The notes under the pieces are model-generated. The model worked only from the letters and a program-made list of their open reading frames with translations. It was not told where the DNA came from and searched no databases. Positions 1 to 8,677 of a stretch of 19,901 nt of DNA are shown one piece after another (position 1 is the first letter of the stretch; each line of letters opens with the position of its first letter). This DNA comes from SG8-41 sp036397875. GTDB taxonomy: Bacteria; Pseudomonadota; Gammaproteobacteria; Burkholderiales; SG8-41. Made by a program: the position numbers and the translations under genes. Location of the stretch: contig DASWIC010000105.1 of NCBI GenBank assembly GCA_036397875.1, forward strand, positions 1 through 19,901, read 5' to 3'.

Positions 1-923
1 TCCACGACCGCTCTCGCGAGCACCGCGTTGGCGAGCGTCGCGCGCGCCGCCTCGAGCGCGCGCAGCAGCGGCACGCCGGCGGCGGTCAGGATGGCGAGCG
101 TCGAAGCGAAGCGCGCCGTGTTCACGGCGCGCACCATGCGCCCGAAGACAGGCAATCGCAGCGCGAACGCGTCCCAGGCGGCCTTCGGACCGGGGCGGGC
201 AAGCCAGCGGCGCAGCGCGACGACGACGGCGACCGCACCGAGCACGATCCACAGGCCGCCTGCCCGCAGCAGCTCGCTCGTCGCCAGAAGCAGGCGCGTG
301 GGCCAGGGCAGTGCCTGCCGCGTGTGCTGGAACACTTCCACCACCTGCGGCACGACGTAGGTCATGAGAAAGACGACGATGGCGAGCGCGACCGCCGTCA
401 CCACCGCGGGATAGACGAATGCGGCGAGGATCTTGCCGCGCAGCGCCTGGCGCTCCTCGATGTAATCGGCGAGCCGCCCCATCACCTGCGCCAGATCGCC
501 CGATTCCTCGCCCGCGGCGACCGTCGCGCGATAGACCTCGGGGAATTCGAGCGGAAATTGACCGAGCGCATCGGCGAGACGGTGGCCGGCGACGACCTCG
601 CTCCGCACCGCGGCGAACACTTCGCGCACCGCGGCGTCCTCCGCCCCCTCGACGGTGGCTGCAAGCGCCGTGGCGAGGGGCAGCCGGGCCGCAATCAGGC
701 TGGAGAGCTGGCGCGTGGCGAGCGCCAATTCGGACTCGGAGAACCGCCGGCGCCGGAATGGCGCCGGGCGCGCCCCGCGACCCGTGGCGATGGCATCGAC
801 CGCGAGCGGCACCAGGCCGCGTGCGCGCAGCGAAGTGCGTGCCGCGCGCGCGCTGTCGGCCTCGATCAGGCCCTGCTCGATGCGCCCGGCCGCGTTGGAA
901 GCCTCGAAGCGAAACGACGCCAT
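1..923 (-). CDS. gspF: Type II secretion inner-membrane platform protein GspF (3' end cut by window)
   Basis: GspF is the polytopic inner-membrane protein of the T2SS platform. It is thought to contact the ATPase GspE and help drive pseudopilus assembly. The 307 visible residues begin MASFRFEASN, typical of the family. They continue through a first cytoplasmic helical domain (about residues 63-165, containing SELALATRQLSSLIAARLPL and ESGDLAQVMGRLADYIEERQ). Two membrane segments follow at about 168-193 and 220-238, and then the start of the second cytoplasmic repeat (RFASTLAILTAAGVPLLRAL). The family is usually about 400 residues, so roughly 95 residues including the third membrane segment lie beyond position 1. 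The gene starts 77 bp after gspE. That gap has a small hairpin (CCTTCC/GGAAGG, 971-988) and no strong ribosome site. It is the last visible gene of the operon. Confidence 0.95.
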   Translation of the reverse strand, partial: MASFRFEASNAAGRIEQGLIEADSARAARTSLRARGLVPLAVDAIATGRGARPAPFRRRRFSESELALATRQLSSLIAARLPLATALAATVEGAEDAAVREVFAAVRSEVVAGHRLADALGQFPLEFPEVYRATVAAGEESGDLAQVMGRLADYIEERQALRGKILAAFVYPAVVTAVALAIVVFLMTYVVPQVVEVFQHTRQALPWPTRLLLATSELLRAGGLWIVLGAVAVVVALRRWLARPGPKAAWDAFALRLPVFGRMVRAVNTARFASTLAILTAAGVPLLRALEAARATLANAVLARAVV

Positions 924-1000
924 GGGTTCAACCGGAATCTACCAGAATCGGGAGCACGCGACATAGCGCCCCTTCCACCGCGGGAAGGAGCGGCTTCCGA

Positions 1001-2425
1001 TCAATGTTCGCGGGTGATGCGGAGCAGCTCTTCGCCCGAGGTGACGCCCGACTCGACCCAGCGCGCGCCGTCCTCGTGGAGCGTACGGAACCCCCGGATG
1101 CGCGCCAGCTCCCGCAGCTTCTGCTCCCCTTCGCGAGCATGGATCGCCGCCCGCAGCGCCTCGTCGATCTCCAGCAGCTCGTAGATCCCGGTGCGGCCCA
1201 GGTATCCGACCTGCCCGCAGGCGGGGCAGCCGGCCGCGTGCCAGCGCCCGTTTTCGTCGCGCCGGCGGCATTCGGGGCAGAGCTTGCGCAGCAGGCGCTG
1301 CGCGAGGATGCCGAGGATCGACGACGAAAGCAGAAAGGGCTCGATGCCCATGTCGAGGAGCCGGGTCACGGAGGACGCCGAGTCGTTGGTGTGGAGCGTC
1401 GCCAGCACCAGGTGACCGGTGAGGGAGGCCTGCACTGCGATCTGGGCCGTTTCCAGGTCGCGGATCTCGCCGATCATGATGACGTCGGGGTCCTGGCGCA
1501 GGATCGCGCGCAGCGCGCGCGCGAACGTCATGTCGATTCGCGGGTTGACCTGCGTCTGGCTGATGCCCTCCAGGTCGTACTCGATCGGGTCCTCGACGGT
1601 CGTGATGTTGGTGGTGGCGGCGTCGAGGCGCGAGAGCATGGCGTAGAGCGTCGTCGTCTTGCCGCTGCCCGTGGGGCCGGTCACGAGCACGATGCCGTGC
1701 GGCTGCTTCACCAGCCGGTCAATTGCGCGAAGCGTCTCCGGCGCCATGCCGAGCTTCTCCGGCTCGAGCCGCCCGCGCTCCTTGTCGAGCAGGCGTAGCA
1801 CCGCGCGCTCCCCGTGACCGGTGGGGAGCGTCGAGACGCGAACGTCCACCGGGCGCCCCCCCAGGCGCAGCATGATGCGGCCATCCTGCGGCAGCCGCTT
1901 CTCGGCGATGTCGAGATTCGCCATGATCTTGATGCGCGAGACGAGCGCCGCATGCAGCGCGCGGCGCGGCCGCACGATGTCGCGGAGCGTGCCGTCGACG
2001 CGGTAGCGCACCGTGGAATAGCTCTCGAAGGGCTCGACGTGGATGTCGGAGGCGCCCTCGCGCACCGCCTGCGAGAGCAGCGCGTTCAGCATGCGGATGA
2101 TCGGCGCGTCGTCGCGCGCTTCGAGCAGGTCCTCGATTTCGGGGATGTCCTGCATCAGGCGGCCGAGATCGATCTTGCCCTCGACTTCGCCCACCACGCT
2201 CGCGGCTTCGCCCTCGGAGTCGGCGTACGCGGCGCGCAGGTTCGCCTCGAACTGCCCGGCATCGACCAGGATCGGCGTGACGTCGCGCGCGAGCGCCCGC
2301 CGCGCCTCCATGATCGCGGCCGGCGGCGTGGCACGCGTGACCCAGAGCTCGAGCCGCCCGTCGCGCTCCGCCGCCGGCAGCAGCGAGTGCGCCTTGGCGT
2401 AGGCGTAGGGAATGAGGTGCTTCAT
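1001..2425 (-). CDS. gspE: Type II secretion cytoplasmic ATPase GspE
   Basis: GspE is the hexameric secretion ATPase that powers pseudopilin assembly from the cytoplasmic face, recruited through GspL and GspF. The 474 residues show every family landmark. These are the N2E region with GASDIHVEP (about 124-132), Walker A GPTGSGKTTT (250-259), the aspartate box VEDPIEY (277-283), Walker B DPDVIMIGEIRD (312-323) and the His box TGHLVLATLHTND (336-348). A zinc-binding tetracysteine module follows (C383, C386, C400, C403), and then GRTGIYELLEI. The tetracysteine module is characteristic of GspE and absent from the retraction ATPase PilT. The N1E domain is rather short, giving a total slightly below the usual 490-570. 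The ATG at 2425 lies 42 bp after the gspD stop, so the two genes are probably co-transcribed. Confidence 0.97.
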   Translation of the reverse strand: MKHLIPYAYAKAHSLLPAAERDGRLELWVTRATPPAAIMEARRALARDVTPILVDAGQFEANLRAAYADSEGEAASVVGEVEGKIDLGRLMQDIPEIEDLLEARDDAPIIRMLNALLSQAVREGASDIHVEPFESYSTVRYRVDGTLRDIVRPRRALHAALVSRIKIMANLDIAEKRLPQDGRIMLRLGGRPVDVRVSTLPTGHGERAVLRLLDKERGRLEPEKLGMAPETLRAIDRLVKQPHGIVLVTGPTGSGKTTTLYAMLSRLDAATTNITTVEDPIEYDLEGISQTQVNPRIDMTFARALRAILRQDPDVIMIGEIRDLETAQIAVQASLTGHLVLATLHTNDSASSVTRLLDMGIEPFLLSSSILGILAQRLLRKLCPECRRRDENGRWHAAGCPACGQVGYLGRTGIYELLEIDEALRAAIHAREGEQKLRELARIRGFRTLHEDGARWVESGVTSGEELLRITREH

Positions 2426-2467
2426 TGCAGCCGGAGCCTCAGGTCGCGGTGCATTCCGGCACCGGCG

Positions 2468-4636
2468 CTACTGGGTGGGCGTAGCAGCCGGATCCGCGGG
2501 TGGAATCACCGCCGCGCCCGGATCCTCGGCGGGCCCGGTTTGCGGGCCAAGCGGCGACAGCACCGGGGGCTCCATCTGGGGCAGAATCGGATGCGGGCCC
2601 TGCTTCGTGCCCTGTTCGAGCATGCGCATCTGGTCGTAGCGGTCGATCACGAGCGAGCGGCCGGCCGCTTCATCGCGCACGACGTACGGCCGCAGGAAAA
2701 CCATCAGGTTGGTCTTCTCCTGCTTGCGCGACTCGTAGCGGAACAGGTGGCCGAGCAGCGGGATATCGCCTAGCACGGGCACCTTTTCCACGGTCGTGGT
2801 CACGCTGTCCTGCACCAGCCCTCCCAGCACCACGATGGAGCCGTCATCCACCAGCACGTTGGTCTCGATCGCCCGCATGTTGGTGATGGGGCCCGCGGCG
2901 GAAGGCGCCGCGACACTCGACACCTCCTGGTAGATCACCAGCTTGATCGTGCCCCCCTCGCTGATCTGCGGCCGGACCCGGAGCGTCAGGCCGACATCGC
3001 GGCGCTCGATGGTCTGGAACGGGTTGACGGTCGCCGACGCCGCGGTCGTGAACTGCCCGGTAATGAAGGGGACGTTCTGCCCGACGATGATGCGCGCTTC
3101 CTCGTTATCGAGCGTGAGCAGGTTGGGCGTGGAAAGGATGTTCGCCTTGGTGGTCTGCTCCAGCGCGCGCGCCAGGAACTGCAGGTTGGTGATCGTGCCG
3201 ATGCCCGCCAGGGTGATCTGCCCCTTCGCGATGCCGATGTTGAGCCCGGGGCCCGCGGTGGCCGGATTGACCGCGATGCCGATGATGTTCTGGCCGACAC
3301 CGCCGAAGTTGGTGCCGCCGACCGCGCCGGTGTCGCCGCCGGCAGCCGCGCTGCCCGTCCCGGTCTGCCACTGGATCCCGAACTCGGCCGCCTGGTCGCT
3401 CGTCACCTCGACGATCAGGCTCTCGATGAAGACCTGCGCGCGGCGCACGTCGAGCTGGTCGATGACGGCGCGCAGCTGGCGGTAGACCGCGTCGGGCGCG
3501 GTGATGATGAGCGTATTCGTCGTGGGATCGGCCTGGATCAACGCACCGCCGACCTGGCCCGAGACCGGCGCCGCGATCGCGGTCTGGGGAGCCGGGGGCG
3601 CACCCGGCGGCTGCGCTGGCGGAGGCGAGCCCGGCGGCCGCCCCGCCGCCTGAAATACAGTCGCCGTGGTCGACTGGGACAATCCGGCCGTAGCGGGATC
3701 ACTCCCGCCCACGCCGAGCAGCGTTCGCGCGAGTCGCGTCGCCTCGGCGTTCTTCAGGTACACGACGCGGATATTGCCCGGCACCGCCGAGGGCTGGTCG
3801 AGCTTGGCGATCAACTCCCGCACGAGATTCGCCCGCGCGGTGCTCGCGGACCGGATGAGCAGCGAGTTGCTGGTCGGCTCGGCCAGTATCGTCACCCGCT
3901 GGCTCGGGTCCCCGCCCTGCGCCGCCGCGTCGAGCATCTTTCCCAGCAGGACCGCGAGATCGCTCGCGATCGCGTGCTGCAGCTGGACGATGTCGATCTC
4001 GCTGCCGGCGGGCGTGTCGATCGCCGCAATGATGCGCGCGATGCGGCGAACGTTTTCCCCGAAGTCGGTGACGACGATGGTGTTGTTGGCGGGGTAGGCG
4101 GTGATCGTGTTGTTCGGCGCGATCAGCGGGCGCAGCACCTGGACGACGCTCGCCGCGGCGGCGTAATTCAGGCGGAAGACCTGCGTGACGAGCTCGTCGC
4201 CGCGCCCTGGCCCCACCGGCGGCCCGAACTGCACCGCTCCGCCCTGGAGCTTGGCGTCGGCCTCGGGCACCACGCGCACGATCCCGCCCGATTCGACCAG
4301 CACGACGCCTTGCAGGCGCAATGCCGCGCTCAGCGCCGCCAGCGCCTGGTCAGGAGACAGCGGCTGTTCGATGGTGAGATTGAGCGTGCCCTTGACGCGG
4401 GGATCGACGATGAAGACCTTGCCGGTGAACTGGGAGATCGCCCGCACCACGGCTTCGATCTCGGTATTCGAGAAATTGAGCGTGACGCGCTCCTGCGCCG
4501 CCGCGCCCGCGCACATCGCAAGCACCACGAGCAGGGTCGCCGCCAACCGGTGGAGCCGATCGCTGAGCGAGCACCGAGCGCGCGCGTCGACCCGATCTTG
4601 CGCATTCACTCGAAGTACCAAAGACATGTCCTTCAT
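2468..4636 (-). CDS. gspD: Type II secretion outer-membrane secretin GspD
   Basis: GspD forms the multimeric outer-membrane channel through which folded exoproteins leave. The 722-residue reading has a long basic N-region and then a signal-peptide core (LAATLLVVLAMCAGAAAQ, cleavage near 48). N0 begins at VTLNFSNTEIEAVVRAIS (about 51-125), and N1 and N2 follow at about 150-285. N3 (about 286-400) is interrupted by a Pro/Gly/Ala-rich linker at about 330-355. The secretin core runs from about 400 to 650, with NILSTPNLLTLDNEEA and the gate signature VPVLGDIPLLGHLF (619-632). A proline-rich tail follows, and no clear pilotin-binding S-domain is visible. The ATG at 4636 was chosen. A TTG at 4645 and an ATG at 4627 are alternatives, and neither has a convincing ribosome site. 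It follows gspN after about 130 bp, the largest same-strand gap in the cluster. Confidence 0.96.
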   Translation of the reverse strand: MKDMSLVLRVNAQDRVDARARCSLSDRLHRLAATLLVVLAMCAGAAAQERVTLNFSNTEIEAVVRAISQFTGKVFIVDPRVKGTLNLTIEQPLSPDQALAALSAALRLQGVVLVESGGIVRVVPEADAKLQGGAVQFGPPVGPGRGDELVTQVFRLNYAAAASVVQVLRPLIAPNNTITAYPANNTIVVTDFGENVRRIARIIAAIDTPAGSEIDIVQLQHAIASDLAVLLGKMLDAAAQGGDPSQRVTILAEPTSNSLLIRSASTARANLVRELIAKLDQPSAVPGNIRVVYLKNAEATRLARTLLGVGGSDPATAGLSQSTTATVFQAAGRPPGSPPPAQPPGAPPAPQTAIAAPVSGQVGGALIQADPTTNTLIITAPDAVYRQLRAVIDQLDVRRAQVFIESLIVEVTSDQAAEFGIQWQTGTGSAAAGGDTGAVGGTNFGGVGQNIIGIAVNPATAGPGLNIGIAKGQITLAGIGTITNLQFLARALEQTTKANILSTPNLLTLDNEEARIIVGQNVPFITGQFTTAASATVNPFQTIERRDVGLTLRVRPQISEGGTIKLVIYQEVSSVAAPSAAGPITNMRAIETNVLVDDGSIVVLGGLVQDSVTTTVEKVPVLGDIPLLGHLFRYESRKQEKTNLMVFLRPYVVRDEAAGRSLVIDRYDQMRMLEQGTKQGPHPILPQMEPPVLSPLGPQTGPAEDPGAAVIPPADPAATPTQ

Positions 4637-4665
4637 TTCGCCCAAGTTTCGAGGACGGGAAGCGC

Positions 4666-4671
4666 ATTATG
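4666..4671 (-). promoter_or_regulatory. Possible -10 element of an internal promoter for gspDEF
   Basis: The minus strand reads CATAAT here, a 5/6 match to the sigma70 -10 box, about 30 bases upstream of the gspD start. It lies in the largest same-strand gap of the gsp cluster (4637-4765). No good -35 hexamer sits at the right distance, so this is a weak call resting on the -10 match and the gap. Confidence 0.25.
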
Positions 4672-4765
4672 CTCCAACGGCAGGCTCGCGGCGAAGGCCA
4701 AAGGGCTGCAACGTTGCGCAGTGTGGCGTCGACACCAAAGCCAATGCGTATGTCATTCATTTTAA

Positions 4766-5503
4766 TCATGTTTCAAGCGCCAGTATCGCTTCGTCCCCGA
4801 CCCGGCGCCCGAGCACGCTGATCAATCCGATCAGCGCGGGGCGCATTTCCGGATCGGCCGAGGCCCGACCCCTGAAGCTCACGCGCCCGCCGCGCAGTGT
4901 GCCGCTGCCCTGCAGGCGCAGCGGCCCGCGCAGGGTGTCGAGCTGCACGCGCGCGCCGTCGCCCCCGCCGGTGATCTGCAGGAGATAGCTTCCCAGCGGC
5001 GCGACGGTAGACAGCGCCGATTGCGCATCGCGCCATTCGATCTGGAGGCTGCCCCCCAATACGCCACCCTTGAACTCGACATCGGTCCAGCGCAGACCGA
5101 GCGCGCCCCCGGGTCGCACCGTGTTGAACGGCGTGCCCAGGGCCACGAGCAGCGCCGCGGGGAGCTCGGCCTGTCCCGCTTTCAGCGCGATCGAACCCGC
5201 CCCCAGCGAAACCGCGAGCGGCGCTGACATCGACGGATGCGCAACGTGCGCCGTCACGCGGCCCGCGCCCAACGCCGCAAGCCCGATCTTCCACGACACC
5301 CGTCCCGGAACGAGCATCACCTGCCGCCCGTCGCTGAAGCCGAGCATCGCCGATCCGCTCCAGACCGTGCCGTGCGCGTCGATGAGGCGCAATCGGCCTT
5401 GCGACTGCAGCCAGTCGCCAACCCAGGCTGCGGGGGCGCGCACCACCACAGTCAGGGCCACCACGAAGACGGCAGCAAGCGCGAGGACGATCCGGTAACG
5501 CAT
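4766..5503 (-). CDS. gspN: Type II secretion protein GspN
   Basis: GspN is an accessory inner-membrane-anchored T2SS protein with a periplasmic domain. It is present in many betaproteobacterial and Pseudomonas-like systems, and its precise role is not well defined. The 245 residues begin with one hydrophobic segment (about 4-22, IVLALAAVFVVALTVVV). A beta-rich domain follows, with GRLRLIDAHGTVWSGSA (about 36-52), a motif I associate with GspN, then LGLRWTDVEF and repeated strand-like stretches. Length is normal for the family. It starts 14 bp after the gspM stop and ends the tightly packed gspG-N block. A short overlapping reading frame begins at ATGA over its stop codon, but it resembles nothing and runs antiframe into gspD. 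Confidence 0.88.
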   Translation of the reverse strand: MRYRIVLALAAVFVVALTVVVRAPAAWVGDWLQSQGRLRLIDAHGTVWSGSAMLGFSDGRQVMLVPGRVSWKIGLAALGAGRVTAHVAHPSMSAPLAVSLGAGSIALKAGQAELPAALLVALGTPFNTVRPGGALGLRWTDVEFKGGVLGGSLQIEWRDAQSALSTVAPLGSYLLQITGGGDGARVQLDTLRGPLRLQGSGTLRGGRVSFRGRASADPEMRPALIGLISVLGRRVGDEAILALET

Positions 5504-5517
5504 GCTGGAGGGTCAGC

Positions 5518-6009
5518 TTATCGCCGGGCCGCGATCTCGAAAGTGGCCTCGGCATCGACGACGGCGCGAATGGGGGTTCGCGCGATCCGCACGGCCGCAA
5601 TTTGCATTCGCGACTCGCGCGCCGCCTCTTCCGCCCACGCGAGCCACTGCGTCACGGGCACGCCTTTCGCGCTCACGGAAATACGGCGGTCATCGAGCAC
5701 GGCAACGCGCACGCCGCCGAGATTCGCCTGCGCGAGCGCCTGCTCAAGCGCCACTTTCGCCGCGCCCGCCGATTCCACCGCGACGCCGCGGCTCGTCAAC
5801 CGTTTCGCTTCCTGCGCAAGCGCGTTGATCTCCTCCGCCTGCGCGCGCAAGCGCGGCAATTCCGCGCCCAGGCGCTGGCGCGTCTTCCACGCCGGTTCGA
5901 GCGCGACGAGATAGAGGACGACCAGCACGGCGAGCGATCCGACCGCGGCCGTCATGATCCGCTCGCGCCGGGCGAGCCCGAGCCACCAGGTGCGCAGCCG
6001 GGCAATCAC
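5518..6009 (-). CDS. gspM: Type II secretion protein GspM
   Basis: GspM is a bitopic inner-membrane protein that pairs with GspL in the assembly platform. The GTG at 6009 overlaps the gspL TGA as GTGA, which decides the start even though the frame stays open far upstream. The product is 163 residues: a short cytoplasmic basic tail (RLRTWWLGLARRERI), a membrane segment at about 19-37 (TAAVGSLAVLVVLYLVAL), a coiled-coil-prone helix (about 40-70, rich in RLRAQAEEINALAQEAKRL) and a small ferredoxin-like periplasmic domain containing VTQWLAWAEE. The size matches the family (about 150-180). Its position directly after gspL is the standard order. Confidence 0.9.
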   Translation of the reverse strand: MIARLRTWWLGLARRERIMTAAVGSLAVLVVLYLVALEPAWKTRQRLGAELPRLRAQAEEINALAQEAKRLTSRGVAVESAGAAKVALEQALAQANLGGVRVAVLDDRRISVSAKGVPVTQWLAWAEEAARESRMQIAAVRIARTPIRAVVDAEATFEIAARR

Positions 6010-7184
6010 GTTCCGCCCCCCCGGCGCACGCTCAACATCGAGTCGGAGAACCTCCCCGCCAGGCCGGCCTTCGCGAGGCGCGCGAGGAGCGCGTCGCGTT
6101 TCGCCGCCGAATCCACTGCCCGGGGCTCCAGGCGCACCAGCAATGCGCGGTCGCGATACTCGATCAGTTGCACCGATTCGGCGTCCACCTGCGTGGCCTG
6201 CGCGAAGCGCGCGGCGAGCGGCAGGAAGTCCCCGGTGTCGCCGGTGCCCGCTCCGGCGCGCATGTCGGCGAGCGCGCGCTGCATTTGTGCCAGCGGATCG
6301 AGCACCACCGGGACCCGAGGAAACGTTTCTCGAAAAACCGCGTTCATCTGCCCGCGCAGCTGCCGCGCCTCGCGCTGCTTGAGCCACGCGTCGATATTGA
6401 GCCCGGCGATCCACGCGAGCGCGAGTGCCGCGGCAAGCGCGGCCGGCATGCGCCAGGCGCGCCAGTCGACCATGCCCGGCGCCAGATCGTATTGCAGCAG
6501 CTCGAGCGCGACCGGCGCCGAGCGGCTGGGATCGGGTGCGGTCGCGGTCACTGTCACGCCGAGCGCCGCGGTCCACGCCATGGCGTCGAATGCGCCCTCG
6601 ACTTCGATCGCCTCGGGCCGCGCCGCGCCGGCCTGCTCGAGCGCGAGCCGCAGCTCGATCGGCGGATCAGCGCCCCCGGTGTAGGAACACGCGATGCCGA
6701 GGCGCTCGCCCATGCGCAGGCTGCCGTACGCGCTACCGAGCCGCAGGCGCCAGCTGCCCCGTCCGGCGGCGAGGGTCAGCGGTTCCGGGGTTGCGCTCAC
6801 CGGCGTGATGCCGAGGCGCGCGAACAGCGCGAGCGCGCGCGCAAACAGCGCCCGGTCGAGCACCGCGAGCGTCGAGCGTCCGGCGGCATCGGGCCGGCCG
6901 GCAACGACAAACGCCTGCTCGATGTCGCCGAGCAGCATCGGCTCGGCGAGCGCGGGCAACGCCGCGCGCAGCCGCGCGCCGGAGAGCCGCGGCAGCGCCA
7001 CGCCGAACATCAGGACGTCGGGCGATGCAATCACGAGCTCCACGCGCGCAATCCGCGGCAGCGCCGCCGGAACTGCGATGCCGCGCTCCAGCACGCGGCG
7101 CTCGCCGTCGATGATCTCGAAATCGAGCGCCGAGTCCGCGCCGAACTCGGCGAGCGGCGGGAGGCGCACGCGCAGCGCCCTCAC
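6006..7184 (-). CDS. gspL: Type II secretion protein GspL
   Basis: GspL links the ATPase GspE to the periplasmic side of the T2SS platform. The cytoplasmic actin-like domain occupies about residues 1-235. A single membrane segment follows at about 245-264 (PAALAAALALAWIAGL), then a periplasmic ferredoxin-like domain. Near the membrane is NAVFRETFPRVPVVLDPLAQM, a typical GspL stretch. The start chosen is the GTG at 7184, which overlaps the gspK TGA as GTGA and is preceded by GGGAGG a few bases upstream. The open frame could extend to a GTG at 7202, but that would add only MAAGGG. The length of 392 is normal. The gspL-gspM junction uses the same GTGA overlap, so the GspL:GspM ratio is probably set by translational coupling. 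Confidence 0.93.
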   Translation of the reverse strand: MRALRVRLPPLAEFGADSALDFEIIDGERRVLERGIAVPAALPRIARVELVIASPDVLMFGVALPRLSGARLRAALPALAEPMLLGDIEQAFVVAGRPDAAGRSTLAVLDRALFARALALFARLGITPVSATPEPLTLAAGRGSWRLRLGSAYGSLRMGERLGIACSYTGGADPPIELRLALEQAGAARPEAIEVEGAFDAMAWTAALGVTVTATAPDPSRSAPVALELLQYDLAPGMVDWRAWRMPAALAAALALAWIAGLNIDAWLKQREARQLRGQMNAVFRETFPRVPVVLDPLAQMQRALADMRAGAGTGDTGDFLPLAARFAQATQVDAESVQLIEYRDRALLVRLEPRAVDSAAKRDALLARLAKAGLAGRFSDSMLSVRRGGGT

Positions 7185-8071
7185 ACCGCCTCCCGCAGCC
7201 ACACGGCTTCCACCCGGTTGGCCTCGCGCCTGAGCAGGGCCTGGGAATTCAGCCGGGCGCGCCGGTAGCTCACCGTTCCGTCCACGGAGAAGAACCGCGT
7301 CGCCACCGCGATTTCCGCGTCAGTCGCCTGGAGCTTCAATGGGGCGATGCGGGTCAGCACGTCGGTGCGGTCCTTGAAAAACGCGCGGTCGCGGCTCGCG
7401 GTCAGGCGCCGCGCATCGGCGAGCGCGAGGTTCTCGAAACGGGCCGCCAGCACCTCCGCGGGCGCGGTGTTCGCGTTGACCGGGGTCGGTTGCGGCAGCA
7501 CCGTGACGAACGGCCGCAGCCGCTCGATCGCGGCGGCGTTGACCCCCTTCACCCCGAGCAGATCGTCTACCGCGCCGAGTCCGAGCGCGACCTGCCTGCG
7601 CCCGCCCTCGCCCGGCACCGCGGCCAGCACGCGCTCCGCGATGGGCGCGGCGAGCGTCTCGCTCGCGCCGACCAGCGCCAGCAGCCGGCGCAAAACCTCC
7701 AGCTCGCGCAAATTCACGCCTTTCGGTCCCGCGAGATTGCGCAGGTTGAATTTCGCCTGCTCGTCGCGGATCGCGCCGGCCAGATACACCGGATCGCGCC
7801 CGTCATCGGGGTTCAAGTGGGTGTCGGCGAGCGGCACGCCCCACGGCTCGCCGGCGTGGTCCACGCTGGAGGTGCGCGCGTCTTCCCTCAGGATCACGCC
7901 GGCCCAGTCGATCGCGCCGCGAATGAGCCATTTCGCCTGGGCGAAGGACAGCTCGTTTTCCGCCTGACGCGCGACGACGCTCTGCCGCCAGAACGCGCCG
8001 GTAACGAGCGTCGCCGTCACCGCGACGACGAGCATCGCCATCACGACGGCGGCGCCGCGCTCCGTTCTCAT
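7181..8071 (-). CDS. gspK: Type II secretion minor pseudopilin GspK
   Basis: GspK is the large minor pseudopilin that caps the pseudopilus tip with GspI and GspJ. The 296 residues start with a short leader, MRTERG, followed by a hydrophobic helix (AAVVMAMLVVAVTATLVTGA). The glutamate expected at +5 of the mature protein is absent, which is normal for GspK. The globular domain has the usual motifs: RDEQAKFNLRNLA (about 102-114), the helix-rich lobe with LGAVDDLLGVKG, and PTPVNANTAPAEVLAA (about 197-212). Its ATG overlaps the gspJ stop as ATGA, and its own stop overlaps the gspL GTG. Confidence 0.95.
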   Translation of the reverse strand: MRTERGAAVVMAMLVVAVTATLVTGAFWRQSVVARQAENELSFAQAKWLIRGAIDWAGVILREDARTSSVDHAGEPWGVPLADTHLNPDDGRDPVYLAGAIRDEQAKFNLRNLAGPKGVNLRELEVLRRLLALVGASETLAAPIAERVLAAVPGEGGRRQVALGLGAVDDLLGVKGVNAAAIERLRPFVTVLPQPTPVNANTAPAEVLAARFENLALADARRLTASRDRAFFKDRTDVLTRIAPLKLQATDAEIAVATRFFSVDGTVSYRRARLNSQALLRREANRVEAVWLREAV

Positions 8072-8673
8072 AGCACGAACACCCGCACGTAGCGCGCGCC
8101 GTCCGCGGCTACGACCGTCACTTCGAGCGCAGTCGCGCGGGCGGGCGGCTGCACCCCCGCCGCGCCGCTGCCCGGCTCGGACCAGAAACCGCCGGAGTAC
8201 GCGCGCACCGCGAGCCCCCGCGCGCCGGGAAGCACGTCAATGGCATCGCCTGCCGCCGCAATCGGCAAGTCGATTGCCGCCGGGGAGGCGCTGCGCGTGA
8301 GCGTCGCGTCGGCGATGCGATAGACGATGCGCTGCGCGCGCGCCGGCCCGCCGCCGCGAGGCGCAATCCGCACGATCTCGAGCGCGACGCTGCCGTCTCC
8401 GGCGGGATGAACGGAAATCGAGGACGGCAGCAGGGCGGGCGAGGATTGCGGCGGCAGCACGGCGTCCGCGGCGCGTTGCGCGATGTCGCGCTCGAGCTGG
8501 GACAGCACGCGCAGCACGCGAGAGAGATCCTCGGTGTCGCGGTCGATGCGCTCGCGCTGCCCGGAAACGTAGTCGAGTCCGCGCCAGGAAATGACGCCGA
8601 GGAGCCCGAGCAGGGCGATCGCCACCAGCATCTCGACCAGCGTGAAGCCGGGTGTCAGGCGCGTCTCACGCAT
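8068..8673 (-). CDS. gspJ: Type II secretion minor pseudopilin GspJ
   Basis: GspJ is a minor pseudopilin of the tip complex. The 201 residues open with a class III leader ending in glycine (MRETRLTPG), followed by FTLVEMLVAIALLGLLGVIS. The methylated phenylalanine (F10) and +5 glutamate (E14) expected for prepilin peptidase processing are present. The helix continues as RGLDYVSGQRERIDRDTEDL, which fits GspJ. The rest is beta-rich and ends ARYVRVFVL. Length agrees with the family (about 190-210). It starts 4 bp after the gspI stop and overlaps gspK by ATGA. Confidence 0.94.
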   Translation of the reverse strand: MRETRLTPGFTLVEMLVAIALLGLLGVISWRGLDYVSGQRERIDRDTEDLSRVLRVLSQLERDIAQRAADAVLPPQSSPALLPSSISVHPAGDGSVALEIVRIAPRGGGPARAQRIVYRIADATLTRSASPAAIDLPIAAAGDAIDVLPGARGLAVRAYSGGFWSEPGSGAAGVQPPARATALEVTVVAADGARYVRVFVL

Positions 8674-8677
8674 GGCC

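Noticed and set aside
971..988. Hairpin CCTTCC/GGAAGG between gspE and gspF as a terminator
   Set aside because: The stem is only 6 bp with a 6-base loop and no T-run on the minus strand, and gspF lies immediately downstream in the same operon.
4350..4769. A minus-strand frame starting with ATGA overlap on the gspN stop (139 codons)
   Set aside because: The overlap looks like translational coupling, but the frame runs mostly through the gspD signal and N0 coding region in another frame and resembles no protein.
5518..6576. Long N-terminal extension of GspM (352 codons)
   Set aside because: The first half is Arg/Ala-rich antiframe of gspL. The GTGA overlap and the membrane segment place the true start at 6009.
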